A stretch of DNA of 64,000 nucleotides from RGIG8748 sp045606045 (GTDB taxonomy: Bacteria > Bacillota > Clostridia > UMGS1810), in contig JAZURE010000024.1 of assembly GCA_045606045.1 (NCBI GenBank), positions 1 to 64,000 on the forward strand, written 5' to 3'. Below, piece by piece: positions 40,446-49,716 of the stretch; the first letter of the stretch is position 1, and each line of letters starts with the position of its first letter. The notes beneath the pieces are model-generated. The model was given only the letters and a program-made list of their open reading frames with translations. It had not been told where the DNA came from and searched no databases. Made by a program: the position numbers and the translations under genes.

Positions 40446-42502
40446 TATTTTTTTTCACCCTCGCATACAGGGCAATATTTATTTTTGCCGCGTGTGGTTT
40501 TTTGAAATATCATAGAACCGCATTTGTCGCACTTGTCCTTGGTAGGTCTGTCCCAGGAGGTAAAATCACATTCGGGATACGAGGAGCATCCAAAGAATAC
40601 TTTTCCTCTGCGCGATTTCTTCTCTATGAGCTCTTTGCCGCACTTAGGACAATCTATGCCAAGACCTGTGACTATGGCTTTGGTGTTTCTGCACTCGGGG
40701 AAGCCGGGGCAAGCTAAGAACTTACCGAATTTTCCGTGCTTATACACCATGAGTCTTCCGCACTTTTCACATTCTACATCGGAAACCTCATCTTTTATTT
40801 CCACATTGCCTACCTTTTCTTCGGCTTCCTTTAAGATTTTTTCAAACGGGGTGTAGAAGCTCTCCATGAGGCTCTTCCACTGTATTTTACCTTCTTCAAC
40901 TTTATCGAGGTCTTCTTCCATATTGGCAGTAAAGCCTATATCCACTATGCTTTCAAAATGCTCGCACATGATTGTGTTTACAATCTTGCCAAGCTCTGTG
41001 GGCATGAGAGATTTTTTGCTTCTTACCACATAGCCTCTTGCGGTTATGGTGGTAATGATAGGAGCGTAGGTACTCGGTCTGCCTATTCCCTTTTCCTCCA
41101 GTACCTTTATAAGCGAAGCTTCGGTATAGCGCGCGGGAGGCTGGGTAAAGTGCTGCTCGCTCTCTATCTTATCGCAGGAGGGAGTATCGCCCTCTTTTAA
41201 TTCGGGGAGCTTGGATATCTTCTTTTCCTCAATATCCTCGCTTTCGGTATACACAAGAGAGAAACCGGGGAAGATTACCGTCTGTCCCGATGCTCTGAAT
41301 GTGAAGCCTGCTGTTTCGAGGTCTACACTTACTGTGTCAAATATTGCATCTGCCATCTGGCTTGCTGTGAATCTGTCCCATATGATTTTGTATATCTTGT
41401 ACTGGTCGGCAGTAAGCGAAGCCTTGATGCTCTCGGGTGTTATGTCGGGATATGTGGGTCTTATGGCTTCATGAGCATCCTGTGCGCTCTTTTTGGTTTT
41501 GTATGCCTTTGCCTTTGCGGGCAGGTATTCCTTGCCAAAGGTATTTTCTATATATGCTCTCGCTTCGGCTACGGCATCATCGGACACACGCAGGGAGTCT
41601 GTTCTCATGTAGGTAATAAGACCTATAAGTCCCTTGCCCTTTATATTGATACCCTCGTAGAGCTGCTGAGCCGCCTGCATGGTACGCTGTGAGGTAAAGG
41701 AGAGCTTTCTTCCTGCCTCTTGCTGAAGAGTGGAGGTTATAAACGGGGGAGCGCTTACCTTCTTTTTGTTTGCTTTCTTTATTGATGTTACGGTAAATAC
41801 ACCGTCTTTTGTGCTTTCGAGGATTTTATCTGCATCTTCCTTTGAATGCAGTTCTATCTTGCGGTTTCCTTTGCCGTGGAAGGATGCTGTGAATTTCTTC
41901 TTGCCCGAGGTAAGATGGGCATCTATTGTCCAGTACTCCTTGGAATCGAAGTTTTCTATTTCTTCCTCTCTGTCGCATATGAGCTTTGTGGCAACAGACT
42001 GAACTCTGCCCGCACTAAGACCTTTGCGCACCTTTTTCCAGAGAAGAGGGCTTATCTTGTAGCCGACTATTCTGTCAAGTGTTCTTCTTGCCTGCTGGGC
42101 ATCCACAAGTTTTTCGTCTATGGCTCTGGGTTCTTTAATACCCTGAGAAACTGCCTTTTTTGTAATCTCATTAAAGGTTACACGGCACTTGTCACCTTTG
42201 TCTATATCAAGCAGGTTTGCAAGATGCCAGCTTATTGCCTCTCCCTCACGGTCAGGGTCGGTTGCAAGATATACTTTTGAGGCATTTTTTGCTTCTTTTT
42301 TAAGGCTCTTTACAAGCTCGCCCTTTCCTCTTATGGTAATGTATTTGGGAGTAAAGCCGTTTTCCACATCTATGCCCAAATCACTTTTGGGAAGGTCTAT
42401 AACATGACCCATACTCGCTACAACGCTGTAGCCCGAGCCTAAGTATTTTTTGATTGTGTTGGCTTTGGAGGGGGACTCCACTATGACTAATTTCTTTTTC
42501 AT
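40445..42502 (-). CDS. topA: DNA topoisomerase I
   Basis: The 685-aa type IA topoisomerase has the TOPRIM start VIVESPSKANTIKKYLG and the active-site tyrosine in LITYMRTDSLRVS. The C-terminus has three Cys4-type zinc modules (CEKCG..CPGFPEC, CPKCG..CSSYPEC, CDKCG..CPVC). It relaxes negative supercoils. The ATG at 42502 has AGGA upstream; a GTG two codons earlier is less likely. It is followed by trmFO at a 1-base overlap. Confidence 0.97.
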   Translation of the reverse strand: MKKKLVIVESPSKANTIKKYLGSGYSVVASMGHVIDLPKSDLGIDVENGFTPKYITIRGKGELVKSLKKEAKNASKVYLATDPDREGEAISWHLANLLDIDKGDKCRVTFNEITKKAVSQGIKEPRAIDEKLVDAQQARRTLDRIVGYKISPLLWKKVRKGLSAGRVQSVATKLICDREEEIENFDSKEYWTIDAHLTSGKKKFTASFHGKGNRKIELHSKEDADKILESTKDGVFTVTSIKKANKKKVSAPPFITSTLQQEAGRKLSFTSQRTMQAAQQLYEGINIKGKGLIGLITYMRTDSLRVSDDAVAEARAYIENTFGKEYLPAKAKAYKTKKSAQDAHEAIRPTYPDITPESIKASLTADQYKIYKIIWDRFTASQMADAIFDTVSVDLETAGFTFRASGQTVIFPGFSLVYTESEDIEEKKISKLPELKEGDTPSCDKIESEQHFTQPPARYTEASLIKVLEEKGIGRPSTYAPIITTITARGYVVRSKKSLMPTELGKIVNTIMCEHFESIVDIGFTANMEEDLDKVEEGKIQWKSLMESFYTPFEKILKEAEEKVGNVEIKDEVSDVECEKCGRLMVYKHGKFGKFLACPGFPECRNTKAIVTGLGIDCPKCGKELIEKKSRRGKVFFGCSSYPECDFTSWDRPTKDKCDKCGSMIFQKTTRGKNKYCPVCEGEKK

Positions 42503-42522
42503 ATTCACAATTCCTATCTTTT

Positions 42523-43614
42523 TTATATGTTTTTACTCTGACTATAATAACCGCCTGCAAGCTTTATTATCTTGCCCCTTATTTCCAGCATAAGAAGATG
42601 TGCGCTTACTGTACCCGCATCAAGGCAGGTCCTTTCGCATATCATGTCCTTATGTACCGCTTCTTCCCTTATTGCCAGGAGAATTTTCTCCTCGACTGTG
42701 AGTGAGGAATCGGGATTTGCAGGGGAGGGTATCCTCTCCAAATCATAGGCTATGCTGTAGAAATCCATTATATCTCTTGCGCTTGTAAGCATCTGCGCGC
42801 CGTCTTTTAAGAGGTAGTTTGTGCCTTTGGAGGATAATGTGTTTATATTGCCAGGTACGGCAAACACATCGCGGTTTTCCTCGGTAGCGCATCTTGCGGT
42901 TATAAGCGAACCGCTTTTTAAATCTGCTTCTACCACTATGGTAGCCTTGCACATGCCTGCTATTATGCGGTTGCGCTCGGGGAAGTGGTATTTTTCCGCC
43001 TTGGCGCCTAAGGGATATTCTGTAAGCACAGCTCCGTTTCTTAAAATTTTATCCGCAAGCGCAGTATTTATTCTGGGGTAGATATTATCAAGTCCGCTTC
43101 CTATCACCGCAACGGTAGGATGTCCGCCCGCGAGCGCACCCTCGTGGCACTTGGCATCTATGCCCATGGCAAGACCGCTTACCACGGTTATACCATTTTC
43201 ACTAAGTTGCCTTGCAATGTTATATGCGGCGGTTCTTCCGTAGTTTGTAGCCTTTCTCATGCCTACCATGGCAACGCACAGCGAAGAGTTGAAATCCATA
43301 TAGCTTCCTCGGGCATAGAGTACCGCAGGCGGCTGATGGATTTTGCGGAGCATATCGGGATAGAGAGGGGAGTCTATGGATATAACCTTGGCAGAGAGCT
43401 TACTTAACTCTCTTTGCATATCTTTTGCTTCCGACAGGTCCTTTTTGGAAAGGGAATTTATATCTTCATCTGTAAGGATATTTGCATCTTTTAATTCCGA
43501 TACCGTGGCAGAATATATGCTTTCTATATCGCCGAGACTAGATAAAAGTTTAAGTTTCTTTGTTCGTGTAACACCGCTCAGCTGAAGCCAAAGCCACAGA
43601 AGCTCTCTTTCCAA
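42523..43614 (-). CDS. dprA: DNA processing protein DprA/Smf
   Basis: The 363-aa protein has the Rossmann-like DprA core with VGMRKATNYGRTAA, VSGLAMGIDAKCHEGAL and GSGLDNIYPRIN, and a C-terminal winged-helix domain (about 295-355). DprA loads RecA on incoming single strands in natural transformation. It is conserved also in non-competent Clostridia. It heads the dprA-topA-trmFO run, the usual order. Confidence 0.95.
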   Translation of the reverse strand: MERELLWLWLQLSGVTRTKKLKLLSSLGDIESIYSATVSELKDANILTDEDINSLSKKDLSEAKDMQRELSKLSAKVISIDSPLYPDMLRKIHQPPAVLYARGSYMDFNSSLCVAMVGMRKATNYGRTAAYNIARQLSENGITVVSGLAMGIDAKCHEGALAGGHPTVAVIGSGLDNIYPRINTALADKILRNGAVLTEYPLGAKAEKYHFPERNRIIAGMCKATIVVEADLKSGSLITARCATEENRDVFAVPGNINTLSSKGTNYLLKDGAQMLTSARDIMDFYSIAYDLERIPSPANPDSSLTVEEKILLAIREEAVHKDMICERTCLDAGTVSAHLLMLEIRGKIIKLAGGYYSQSKNI

Positions 43615-43734
43615 AATATCATCTCCAAAATTAAACTCTGTTTATTACATTACTATAAAGAAAGGAATTTGTAAAGAGTTTTTTTGAAAAAAGTTTAATA
43701 TATAATGTAGAAAAAAGCTTTTTATAAAAGACAT

Positions 43735-43782
43735 GGCTGTGTTTCCGGATAAGAAATTTGTCTGAAAACACAGCCGTTTTTT
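43735..43782. terminator. Bidirectional terminator-like hairpin
   Basis: GGCTGTGTTT and AAACACAGCC pair around a 20-base loop with GGATAAGAAATTTGTC, followed on the plus strand by GTTTTTTAA. It lies downstream of the frameshifted minus-strand gene at 43786. Confidence 0.6.
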
Positions 43783-43785
43783 AAG

Positions 43786-44720
43786 TTATTGCAAATTCTC
43801 CGCTATTTCTTCTATAAAGAAATATTCATATCCTGCATCCGAAAGCGTCTTTGCTGCAGTGAGGAGCTTTTCCTCGGAATCGCTCTGATATGCAAAATAG
43901 TCCGGATAAGAATACTGCTCGTGTGTGGCGTAGCCTATAAATTCATTTCCCAGATGTGGCTTGAAATCTTCTTCAATCTCATTTAAGGGAGTGAGATTAA
44001 GGCAGGATGCATAGCAGAATCTCTTGAAATAAATTCCCGTTTCTTCATCCTTGTAAGCTTTGAAGCCCGTAAGAATCGAGTCACATATTTCCGAAGATAT
44101 ATGATTGTATCCGCAGATGGAGTTATCTATTGCCTTGTCACGTGTGCCTCGGGAGAATACGCCTGTTTCTCTTTTGCGGTTATTAAGAAGTCTTTGTGAG
44201 TGACCGTAGGGGAGAGAGTTGGGGTATCCGTTGTATTCTTCTCTTGAACCGTAGGAAGCTCCCATAAGCTTTATTCCGCTGTCGTATATTGCTTGGCATC
44301 CCTCCTTGGATACGGGAAGCCAGTGTGTAAGCACCGCCTTTGCAAAGCTCTTTTCACCCGCAAAGCGCTCTACCTCGCCCGTTATTAAATCCATTACTTT
44401 TTAACATCGTCATAGTCTGCATTTACAAAGGGATAGTCGGGGAATTCCTGAAGAGAGTGGAAACCAAATCTGAGCCAGTCGGAATTTTCTTCCCATTCCT
44501 TTTTGTAGGTGTCAGGCATATCTTTTAAGGTAAATTCGTCCATACCGTAGTAGAAATCCAGACGGTAAAATAAATTAAGCTGAACTTTAAGTCCGTACAT
44601 ATCGTGCGCTTTTTTGAGAGCTTTTAAAAAGTGATGGTCAAATATGGACTTGGGCTTTTGCCTTGCGATATCCCTTAAGCACCATATAACATCATCAATA
44701 AAAAAGAAACATTTTTTCAT
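43786..44720 (-). pseudogene. Frameshifted gene, polysaccharide deacetylase-like (two frames)
   Basis: Two minus-strand frames read as one protein of about 311 aa. The first part (44394-44720, 108 aa) has FFIDDVIWCLRDIARQ and FGFHSLQEFPDYPFVNADYDD. The second (43786-44394, 202 aa) continues with LITGEVERFAGEKSFAKAVL, THWLPVSKEGC and GYEYFFIEEI. The frames meet at GTTAAAAAGTAATGG, where a TAA stop overlaps an ATG. A one-base change in the A run would restore one frame. The FIDDV start and FGFH segment recall deacetylase-fold enzymes, but the family is uncertain. It may be a broken gene, a sequence error, or two coupled ORFs. Confidence 0.6.
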
Positions 44721-44791
44721 GTTAAAACCTCCTCGTGTTTTTCTTACATTATAGTTTTTTGCAGATAAAAATCAATATCAAAAACAACATA

Positions 44792-44820
44792 TGGACAAAA
44801 CAACGGTTTTATGTTATAAT
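44792..44820 (+). promoter_or_regulatory. Sigma-A-like promoter for the AraC-type gene
   Basis: TGGACA (44792-44797), 17 bases and TATAAT (44815-44820), 32 bases before the start codon. Confidence 0.7.
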
Positions 44821-44852
44821 GTTTTAAACAAAAATGAGGGGAGAATACTCTT

Positions 44853-45713
44853 ATGAACGGGATTCGTCTTGGTTTTGAAGCAGTTCCTACAATAGGCTTT
44901 GCCCATCACTTCCGTATGGAAAATTATATGCAGGACATGACCAATATCGAAAAGCCCGAGCTCTATGACAACAAGGGCATAGAGATAGTTTATATCAAAG
45001 AGGGAAGCATAATTGCCGAAGTCTACGGCAGAAAATATACCGCTGAGCCGGGGAGCATTATGATAATACTCCGCTCTCTGCCGTTTAAGCTCCATGCAAA
45101 GGACAGTGCGGTAAGGAGACATTGCACTCTGGAGCTTCGTGCAGAGTATACGCACAGTATAATATATGATACAGCCGAGGCAGACAAAAACACACCGCAT
45201 CTTCTTTTGCCCTTTATAAATCCGCCCTGCAGAGAGAATGAGGAAATAAAGAAAATACTTTTTTCCATAGTATCAAATGTAGGTGCTCACGGAGGAAAGG
45301 GGAGCCTTGCCGACTCTGCTGATGCAATGCATATACTGTCTATGCTTGACCGCATATACCGAAAAAGTCTGTATGAATCCTCGGCATCTGTAACAGAGTA
45401 CAGAATAAAAGCATGTATTGCCGACAGAATCCACCGCCCCATACCGCTTAGTGAGATAGCAGAGCACCTCGGAAGAACTCCGAATTACTTAAATAGCGTG
45501 TTCAAAAAATCAGCAGGCACGGGCATACACAGCTATATAAACAGGGAAAAAGTGCGCATAATATCCGAGCTTATTTTGGAGCGAAAACTTCCGTTTAAGA
45601 AAGCCTGCGAAAGCGTGGGAATAGAGGATATATCCTACGGCTACAGAATGTTCAAAAAGCATACGGGCTTAACTCCGTCTCAGTTTACGGAGGCTCAGAG
45701 ATATTTTCGATAA
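44853..45713 (+). CDS. AraC-family transcriptional regulator
   Basis: The 286-aa protein has an N-terminal cupin-like sensor domain (about 1-150, with EIVYIKEGSIIAEVYGRKYT) and a C-terminal pair of helix-turn-helix motifs (about 185-286). These contain PIPLSEIAEHLGRTPNYLNSVFKK and YGYRMFKKHTGLTPSQF. Such regulators usually control carbohydrate use. No transporter or glycosidase is next to it, so its targets are unknown. It is transcribed away from the frameshifted deacetylase-like gene, which is a candidate target. Confidence 0.9.
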   Translation: MNGIRLGFEAVPTIGFAHHFRMENYMQDMTNIEKPELYDNKGIEIVYIKEGSIIAEVYGRKYTAEPGSIMIILRSLPFKLHAKDSAVRRHCTLELRAEYTHSIIYDTAEADKNTPHLLLPFINPPCRENEEIKKILFSIVSNVGAHGGKGSLADSADAMHILSMLDRIYRKSLYESSASVTEYRIKACIADRIHRPIPLSEIAEHLGRTPNYLNSVFKKSAGTGIHSYINREKVRIISELILERKLPFKKACESVGIEDISYGYRMFKKHTGLTPSQFTEAQRYFR

Positions 45714-45733
45714 AACTGCTAAAAAAACCTTAC

Positions 45734-45783
45734 AAAATACAGGGCGTTTGTGCAATGTGCACATAAAATGCTCTGTATTTTTG
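45734..45783 (+). terminator. Intrinsic terminator after the AraC-type gene
   Basis: AAAATACAGGGC pairs with GCTCTGTATTTTT, with an internal TGTGCA/TGCACA hairpin in the loop. Confidence 0.75.
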
Positions 45784-45865
45784 GTATCTGCAAAAAAGGA
45801 AACAAGCATAAAAAAAGCGAAATATGTAGTATGCAGTACTTTTAATATTCAAGGAGGGTAAGACA

Positions 45866-47920
45866 ATGTTTGTTACAGAAAAAATCAGAAATGTGTGCAT
45901 ACTGGCGCATTCCAATGCAGGTAAAACCTCGCTTTGCGAAGCTATGCTTCATAAAGCAGGTGTTATAGACCGTATAGGAAGCACACTCGAAGGAAATACA
46001 GTATCCGACTTTGACCCCGAAGAAATCAAGAGAAATATTTCCATAAACACATCAGTTATTCCTATAGAGTGGAACGGCGCAAAGATAAACTTTCTCGATA
46101 CCCCCGGAACCTTCGACTTTGTCGGAGAACAGCTTGAGGGTGCATCGGTATGCGGTACTGCTCTTATAGTAGTAAGCGGTAAGTCGGGCGTAAGCGCAGG
46201 TACCGAAAGAGCATGGAACATTGCAGCCAACAAATCCAAGATAGTATTTGTAAATAAACTTGACGATATGAAGGCAGACTATGCCAAGGTTGTAGAACAG
46301 TTAGACGATGCTTTTGGTAAGTCCATAGCTCCCTTTACATTCCCCATAAAAGAGGGCGATAAGCTCACAGGCTTTGTAGATGTTATCAAGATGCGTGCCA
46401 AGATGTTCTCGCCCGAGGGTGACACACACCGCTACGAAGAAATCCCCGATACTCACAAGGATATAGCCAAACGAAGCCGCGACCTTCTTTTAGAAGCCGT
46501 AGCCGAGGTAAGCGAAGAATATATGGAAAAGTATTTCGGAGGCGAGGAATTTACCGAGGACGAAATCAAAGCTGCACTAAAGGTCGGCATTAAGGACGGC
46601 ACGGTAGTTCCTGTTATCTGCGGAAGCGTAACGGCAAAAATTGGTATAACACACCTTTTAAATACCATAGCGGACTACATGCCCGCACCCAATGAATTTA
46701 TACATATAGAGGGCGAAAACAAGAAGACAGGCGAAATAGCCGAAATCTTCTGCGACTCTGCAAAGTCCACCGTTGTGCATGTGTTTAAGACAGTAGTCGA
46801 CAACTATGTGGGTAAGCTTTCTTACTTTAAGGTGCTCTCGGGTACACTTACCCCTGATACAATCCTTGTAAATCCCGCCAAGGGCAAGGAGGAAAAGATA
46901 AGTAAGATTTATGTTGTATGCGGTAAGAAGCAGACCGAGGTCAAGGAGCTTTGCGCAGGCGATATAGGTGCAACTGCCAAACTCTCCGTTACAGAGACGG
47001 GCGATACCCTGTGCGACAGCTCATTCCCTGTGGCAATAGGTGCCATAAGCTTCCCCAAGCCTGTGCTTTCCATGGCTATAGAGCCTAAGGCAAAGGGCGA
47101 CGAGGAGAAGATAAGCGCAGGTCTTAATAAGCTTGCAAGCGAAGACAGAACATTCTCTCTTGTCCGCAACCACGAAACACATCAGACCATAATTTCGGGT
47201 GTGGGCGAACAGCACATAAATGTAATCTGCTCCAAATTAGAGGGCAAGTTCGGTGTGTCCGTGAACCTTGCAGAACCCAAAACTCCGTACCGTGAGGCAA
47301 TAAAGGCAAAGGTAAAGGCAGAGGGCAAGCACAAGAAGCAGTCGGGCGGTCACGGTCAGTACGGCCATGTATGGATAGAGTTCGAGCCTACAGTAAGTGA
47401 AGAGCTTGTATTTGAAGAAAAGGTAGTAGGCGGAGCAGTTCCCAAGAACTTCTTCCCTGCAGTAGAAAAGGGACTTCGCGATGCCATGACAGAGGGCGTT
47501 CTTGCAGGCTATCCCATGGTAAATCTTAAGGCTACACTTTTAGACGGCTCCTATCATGCAGTTGACTCTTCGGAAATGGCATTTAAGACAGCCGCTTCCA
47601 TAGCTTACAAAGAGGGTATTCCAAAGGCTAAGCCGGTAATACTGGAGCCTGTGGGCACAGCCAAGGTTGTTGTGCCAAATGCGTACACAGGCGATGTTGT
47701 GGGTGACCTTAACAAGAGAAGAGGCAGAATTTTAGGCATGAATCCCATAGATGCGGTATCCACCGAGGTTGAGGCAATAGTGCCTGCTTCCGAAATGAAT
47801 AAGTATGCCACAGATTTAAGAGCGCTTACAAACGGCAGAGGAGCATTTGAATACGAAATCACAAATTACGAGGAAGCTCCTCAGATTATAGCAGACAAAA
47901 TTATAGCAAAGGCTAAATAA
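45866..47920 (+). CDS. Elongation factor G-like translational GTPase (paralogue)
   Basis: The 684-aa protein has the EF-G domain order: GTPase (about 1-265), domain II, III, IV (with HKKQSGGHGQYGHVWIEFEP split) and V. It is a paralogue rather than canonical EF-G: G1 is AHSNAGKTSL in place of AHIDAGKTT, and G4 reads NKLDD. Such EF-G-like proteins occur in many Clostridia and their role is unclear; ribosome recycling or a stress-specific function has been suggested for related paralogues. AAGGAGGG precedes the ATG. Canonical fusA is expected elsewhere beside str genes. Confidence 0.88.
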   Translation: MFVTEKIRNVCILAHSNAGKTSLCEAMLHKAGVIDRIGSTLEGNTVSDFDPEEIKRNISINTSVIPIEWNGAKINFLDTPGTFDFVGEQLEGASVCGTALIVVSGKSGVSAGTERAWNIAANKSKIVFVNKLDDMKADYAKVVEQLDDAFGKSIAPFTFPIKEGDKLTGFVDVIKMRAKMFSPEGDTHRYEEIPDTHKDIAKRSRDLLLEAVAEVSEEYMEKYFGGEEFTEDEIKAALKVGIKDGTVVPVICGSVTAKIGITHLLNTIADYMPAPNEFIHIEGENKKTGEIAEIFCDSAKSTVVHVFKTVVDNYVGKLSYFKVLSGTLTPDTILVNPAKGKEEKISKIYVVCGKKQTEVKELCAGDIGATAKLSVTETGDTLCDSSFPVAIGAISFPKPVLSMAIEPKAKGDEEKISAGLNKLASEDRTFSLVRNHETHQTIISGVGEQHINVICSKLEGKFGVSVNLAEPKTPYREAIKAKVKAEGKHKKQSGGHGQYGHVWIEFEPTVSEELVFEEKVVGGAVPKNFFPAVEKGLRDAMTEGVLAGYPMVNLKATLLDGSYHAVDSSEMAFKTAASIAYKEGIPKAKPVILEPVGTAKVVVPNAYTGDVVGDLNKRRGRILGMNPIDAVSTEVEAIVPASEMNKYATDLRALTNGRGAFEYEITNYEEAPQIIADKIIAKAK

Positions 47921-47960
47921 CACATTCATTTTACTTACGCTGTATTATATGGATACAGGC

Positions 47961-47990
47961 AAAAAAAGCGGATTTATTCCGCTTTTTTGT
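47961..47990 (+). terminator. Intrinsic terminator after the EF-G-like gene
   Basis: AAAAAAAGCGGA/TCCGCTTTTTT forms a compact hairpin with a T run. Confidence 0.88.
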
Positions 47991-48060
47991 TTTATAAATA
48001 TTGAATACGGTAAAAATTTATGATATACTTTTCATGTAATTTTTGTAGGAGATGATTAAA

Positions 48061-49041
48061 ATGAGCATAAGAATAGGAATTTTCGGTTACGGCAACCTTG
48101 CAAAAGGAGTGGAAAGTGCCGTAAACAATGCTCCCGATATGGAGCTTAAGGCAGTATTTACAAGAAGAAACCCCGAAAGTGTAAATATTAAAACAGAGGG
48201 TGTTCCCGTGGTTAGTGCCGTGGATGCACCGCTTTGGAAAGACAAGATAGATGTAATGGTGCTGTGCGGAGGAAGCGCTACCGACCTTCCCACACAGACA
48301 CCCGACATGGCAAAGCTCTTTAATGTGGTGGATAGCTTCGATACCCACGCAAGAATTCCCGAGCACTTCAGCAATGTGGATAAATCAGCATCACAAAGCG
48401 GCAAAGTGGCAGTAATTTCGGTGGGTTGGGACCCCGGAATGTTCTCTATAGCAAGAATGTATTCGGGAGCAATCCTCCCCGATGGCGAGGACTATACTTT
48501 CTGGGGCAAGGGCGTAAGTCAGGGGCACTCTGATGCCATACGCCGTATAGACGGTGTTGCCGATGCCAAGCAGTACACCATACCCGTACCCGAGGCACTC
48601 GAAAGCGTAAGACGCGGCGATGCACCCAATCTTACCACAAGGCAGAAGCACACAAGGGAGTGCTTTGTAGTGGCTAAGGATGGTGCTGACCTTGCAAGGA
48701 TAGAAAAAGAAATAGTAAATATGCCAAACTACTTTGCAGATTATGATACAACTGTACACTTTATAACCGCAGAAGAGTTAAAGCGTGACCACAGCGGAAT
48801 TCCGCATGGCGGTTTTGTAATACGAAGCGGAAGAACGGGAGATGGCAACAGCCACATCATAGAGTACAGCTTAAAGCTTGATTCAAACCCCGAATTCACG
48901 GCATCGGTGCTTACGGCATATGCAAGAGCTGCATACAAATTAAATGCCGAGGGCAAGGCAGGATGTATGACCGCATTTGATATTGCGCCAAAATATCTTA
49001 GTGAGAAAAGTCCTGCGGAGCTGAGGAAGAGCCTTCTTTAA
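48061..49041 (+). CDS. ddh: meso-Diaminopimelate dehydrogenase
   Basis: The 326-aa enzyme catalyses the NADP-dependent, one-step amination of tetrahydrodipicolinate to meso-DAP for lysine and peptidoglycan. The N-terminal Rossmann motif is IGIFGYGNLAKGVE. Conserved VVDSFDTHARIP, SVGWDPGMFS and FWGKGVSQGHSDA are present. ATG at 48061 is preferred because AGGAG sits nine bases upstream; the ATG at 48052 directly touches that site. The length of 326 aa is typical. Confidence 0.95.
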   Translation: MSIRIGIFGYGNLAKGVESAVNNAPDMELKAVFTRRNPESVNIKTEGVPVVSAVDAPLWKDKIDVMVLCGGSATDLPTQTPDMAKLFNVVDSFDTHARIPEHFSNVDKSASQSGKVAVISVGWDPGMFSIARMYSGAILPDGEDYTFWGKGVSQGHSDAIRRIDGVADAKQYTIPVPEALESVRRGDAPNLTTRQKHTRECFVVAKDGADLARIEKEIVNMPNYFADYDTTVHFITAEELKRDHSGIPHGGFVIRSGRTGDGNSHIIEYSLKLDSNPEFTASVLTAYARAAYKLNAEGKAGCMTAFDIAPKYLSEKSPAELRKSLL

Positions 49042-49077
49042 GGTTAAAGAAGCAAACAAATCCTAAGGGAATAACAT

Positions 49078-49320
49078 ATGTTTCTCCTGACACCCTTCCC
49101 ATCCGCTGTGGACTTTAAAGCTAAAAACCCCAATTAAAAAACGCATATACTACCGCCGTTGCGGAAACGGAAATCTTTTCCGTAAGTCCTCACTAAACGG
49201 CGCTTGCATAATGGAACTGAATTTGTGCAAGCGCCGTTTGCGGTGTCTCTGCGTTTTTAATCGGGGTTTTCTTTTCGCTTTAAAGTCCAATGCGGATTAC
49301 AAGGGTGACAGTCGAAACAT
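49078..49320. repeat. 243-bp palindromic element, family 1, copy at 49.1 kb
   Basis: The ends are imperfect inverted repeats (ATGTTTC..CTG.CACCCTT..ATCCGC..GGACTTTAAAGC), followed inward by AACCCC..ATTAAAAA and its complement. Inside on the plus strand: CCGTTGCGGAA, hairpin ACGGAAA/TTTCCGT, AAGTCCTCACT, then hairpin AAACGGCGCTTGCA/TGCAAGCGCCGTTT with loop TAATGGAACTGAATTTG. The single-stranded parts match those of the 29.9-kb element while stem bases change in pairs. It ends 28 bases before the promoter-upstream block shared by the RNA cassettes. Confidence 0.8.
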
Positions 49321-49372
49321 CGGCAGAAAAGTGAAAAAGTTTGTTTCTTACAAAATGCGACATGTTTCTCGG

Positions 49373-49401
49373 TTGACTTTTAATAAAATATATGATACGA
49401 T
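49373..49401 (+). promoter_or_regulatory. Promoter of RNA cassette 2
   Basis: TTGACT (49373-49378), 17 bases and TACGAT (49396-49401). The preceding block TTACAAAATGCGACATGTTT is shared, with small changes, with cassette 1. Confidence 0.7.
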
Positions 49402-49404
49402 AAT

Positions 49405-49561
49405 CTTGCGAATCAGTTAAATAGAATATGCCGAAAGGTTGCTTTTTACCATTGGTAAAAATGCACTCTCTTTTTAAGCTATCTTTCGGATTTTCTTAAA
49501 ACTGGTTCGCACCTGGAGCTGTGCATTTTTCGTGCGTCGGCTCCGCGCCGGCGCATTTTTT
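49405..49561 (+). ncRNA. Structured RNA of cassette 2, ending in a terminator
   Basis: A closing stem TGCGAATCAGTT/AACTGGTTCGCA leads to CCGAAAG/CTTTCGG. The tip is a TTTTTAC/GTAAAAA hairpin followed by unpaired GCACTCTCTTTTT. Then GGAGCTGT and the terminator TGCGTCGGC/GCCGGCGCA with six Ts. The plan, the length (157 bases) and the terminator equal those of cassette 1 although the lower stems differ in sequence. It precedes a 32-aa ORF. Confidence 0.65.
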
Positions 49562-49590
49562 AATTTATACTAAAATTAAGAAAAGGAGAA

Positions 49591-49689
49591 ATGCCAATGG
49601 AAGATTATAAAAAAATGTATTATGAGCTATTTAACAAAATAACAGATGTAATAGAAAATCTCAAAAAAATCCAACAGGAAGCTATTTAA
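49591..49689 (+). CDS. 32-aa protein of cassette 2
   Basis: This copy of the cassette 1 protein differs only in the last residue (Ile for Glu). It has AAGGAG seven bases before the ATG. Synonymous differences dominate between the two genes. The protein should form one amphipathic helix with an aromatic N-terminal half (YKKMYYELF). Function unknown. It ends 28 bases before the 3' end of the convergent chromate transporter gene. Confidence 0.75.
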   Translation: MPMEDYKKMYYELFNKITDVIENLKKIQQEAI

Positions 49690-49716
49690 ACTTAAAACTT
49701 AAAGTTTTTACTTCTT

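Noticed and set aside
43990..44410. Programmed -1 frameshift at the A run of the deacetylase-like gene
   Set aside because: The heptamer is T-AAA-AAG, not a standard slippery site such as A-AAA-AAG, and no clear downstream pseudoknot was seen; a plain mutation or sequence error is simpler.
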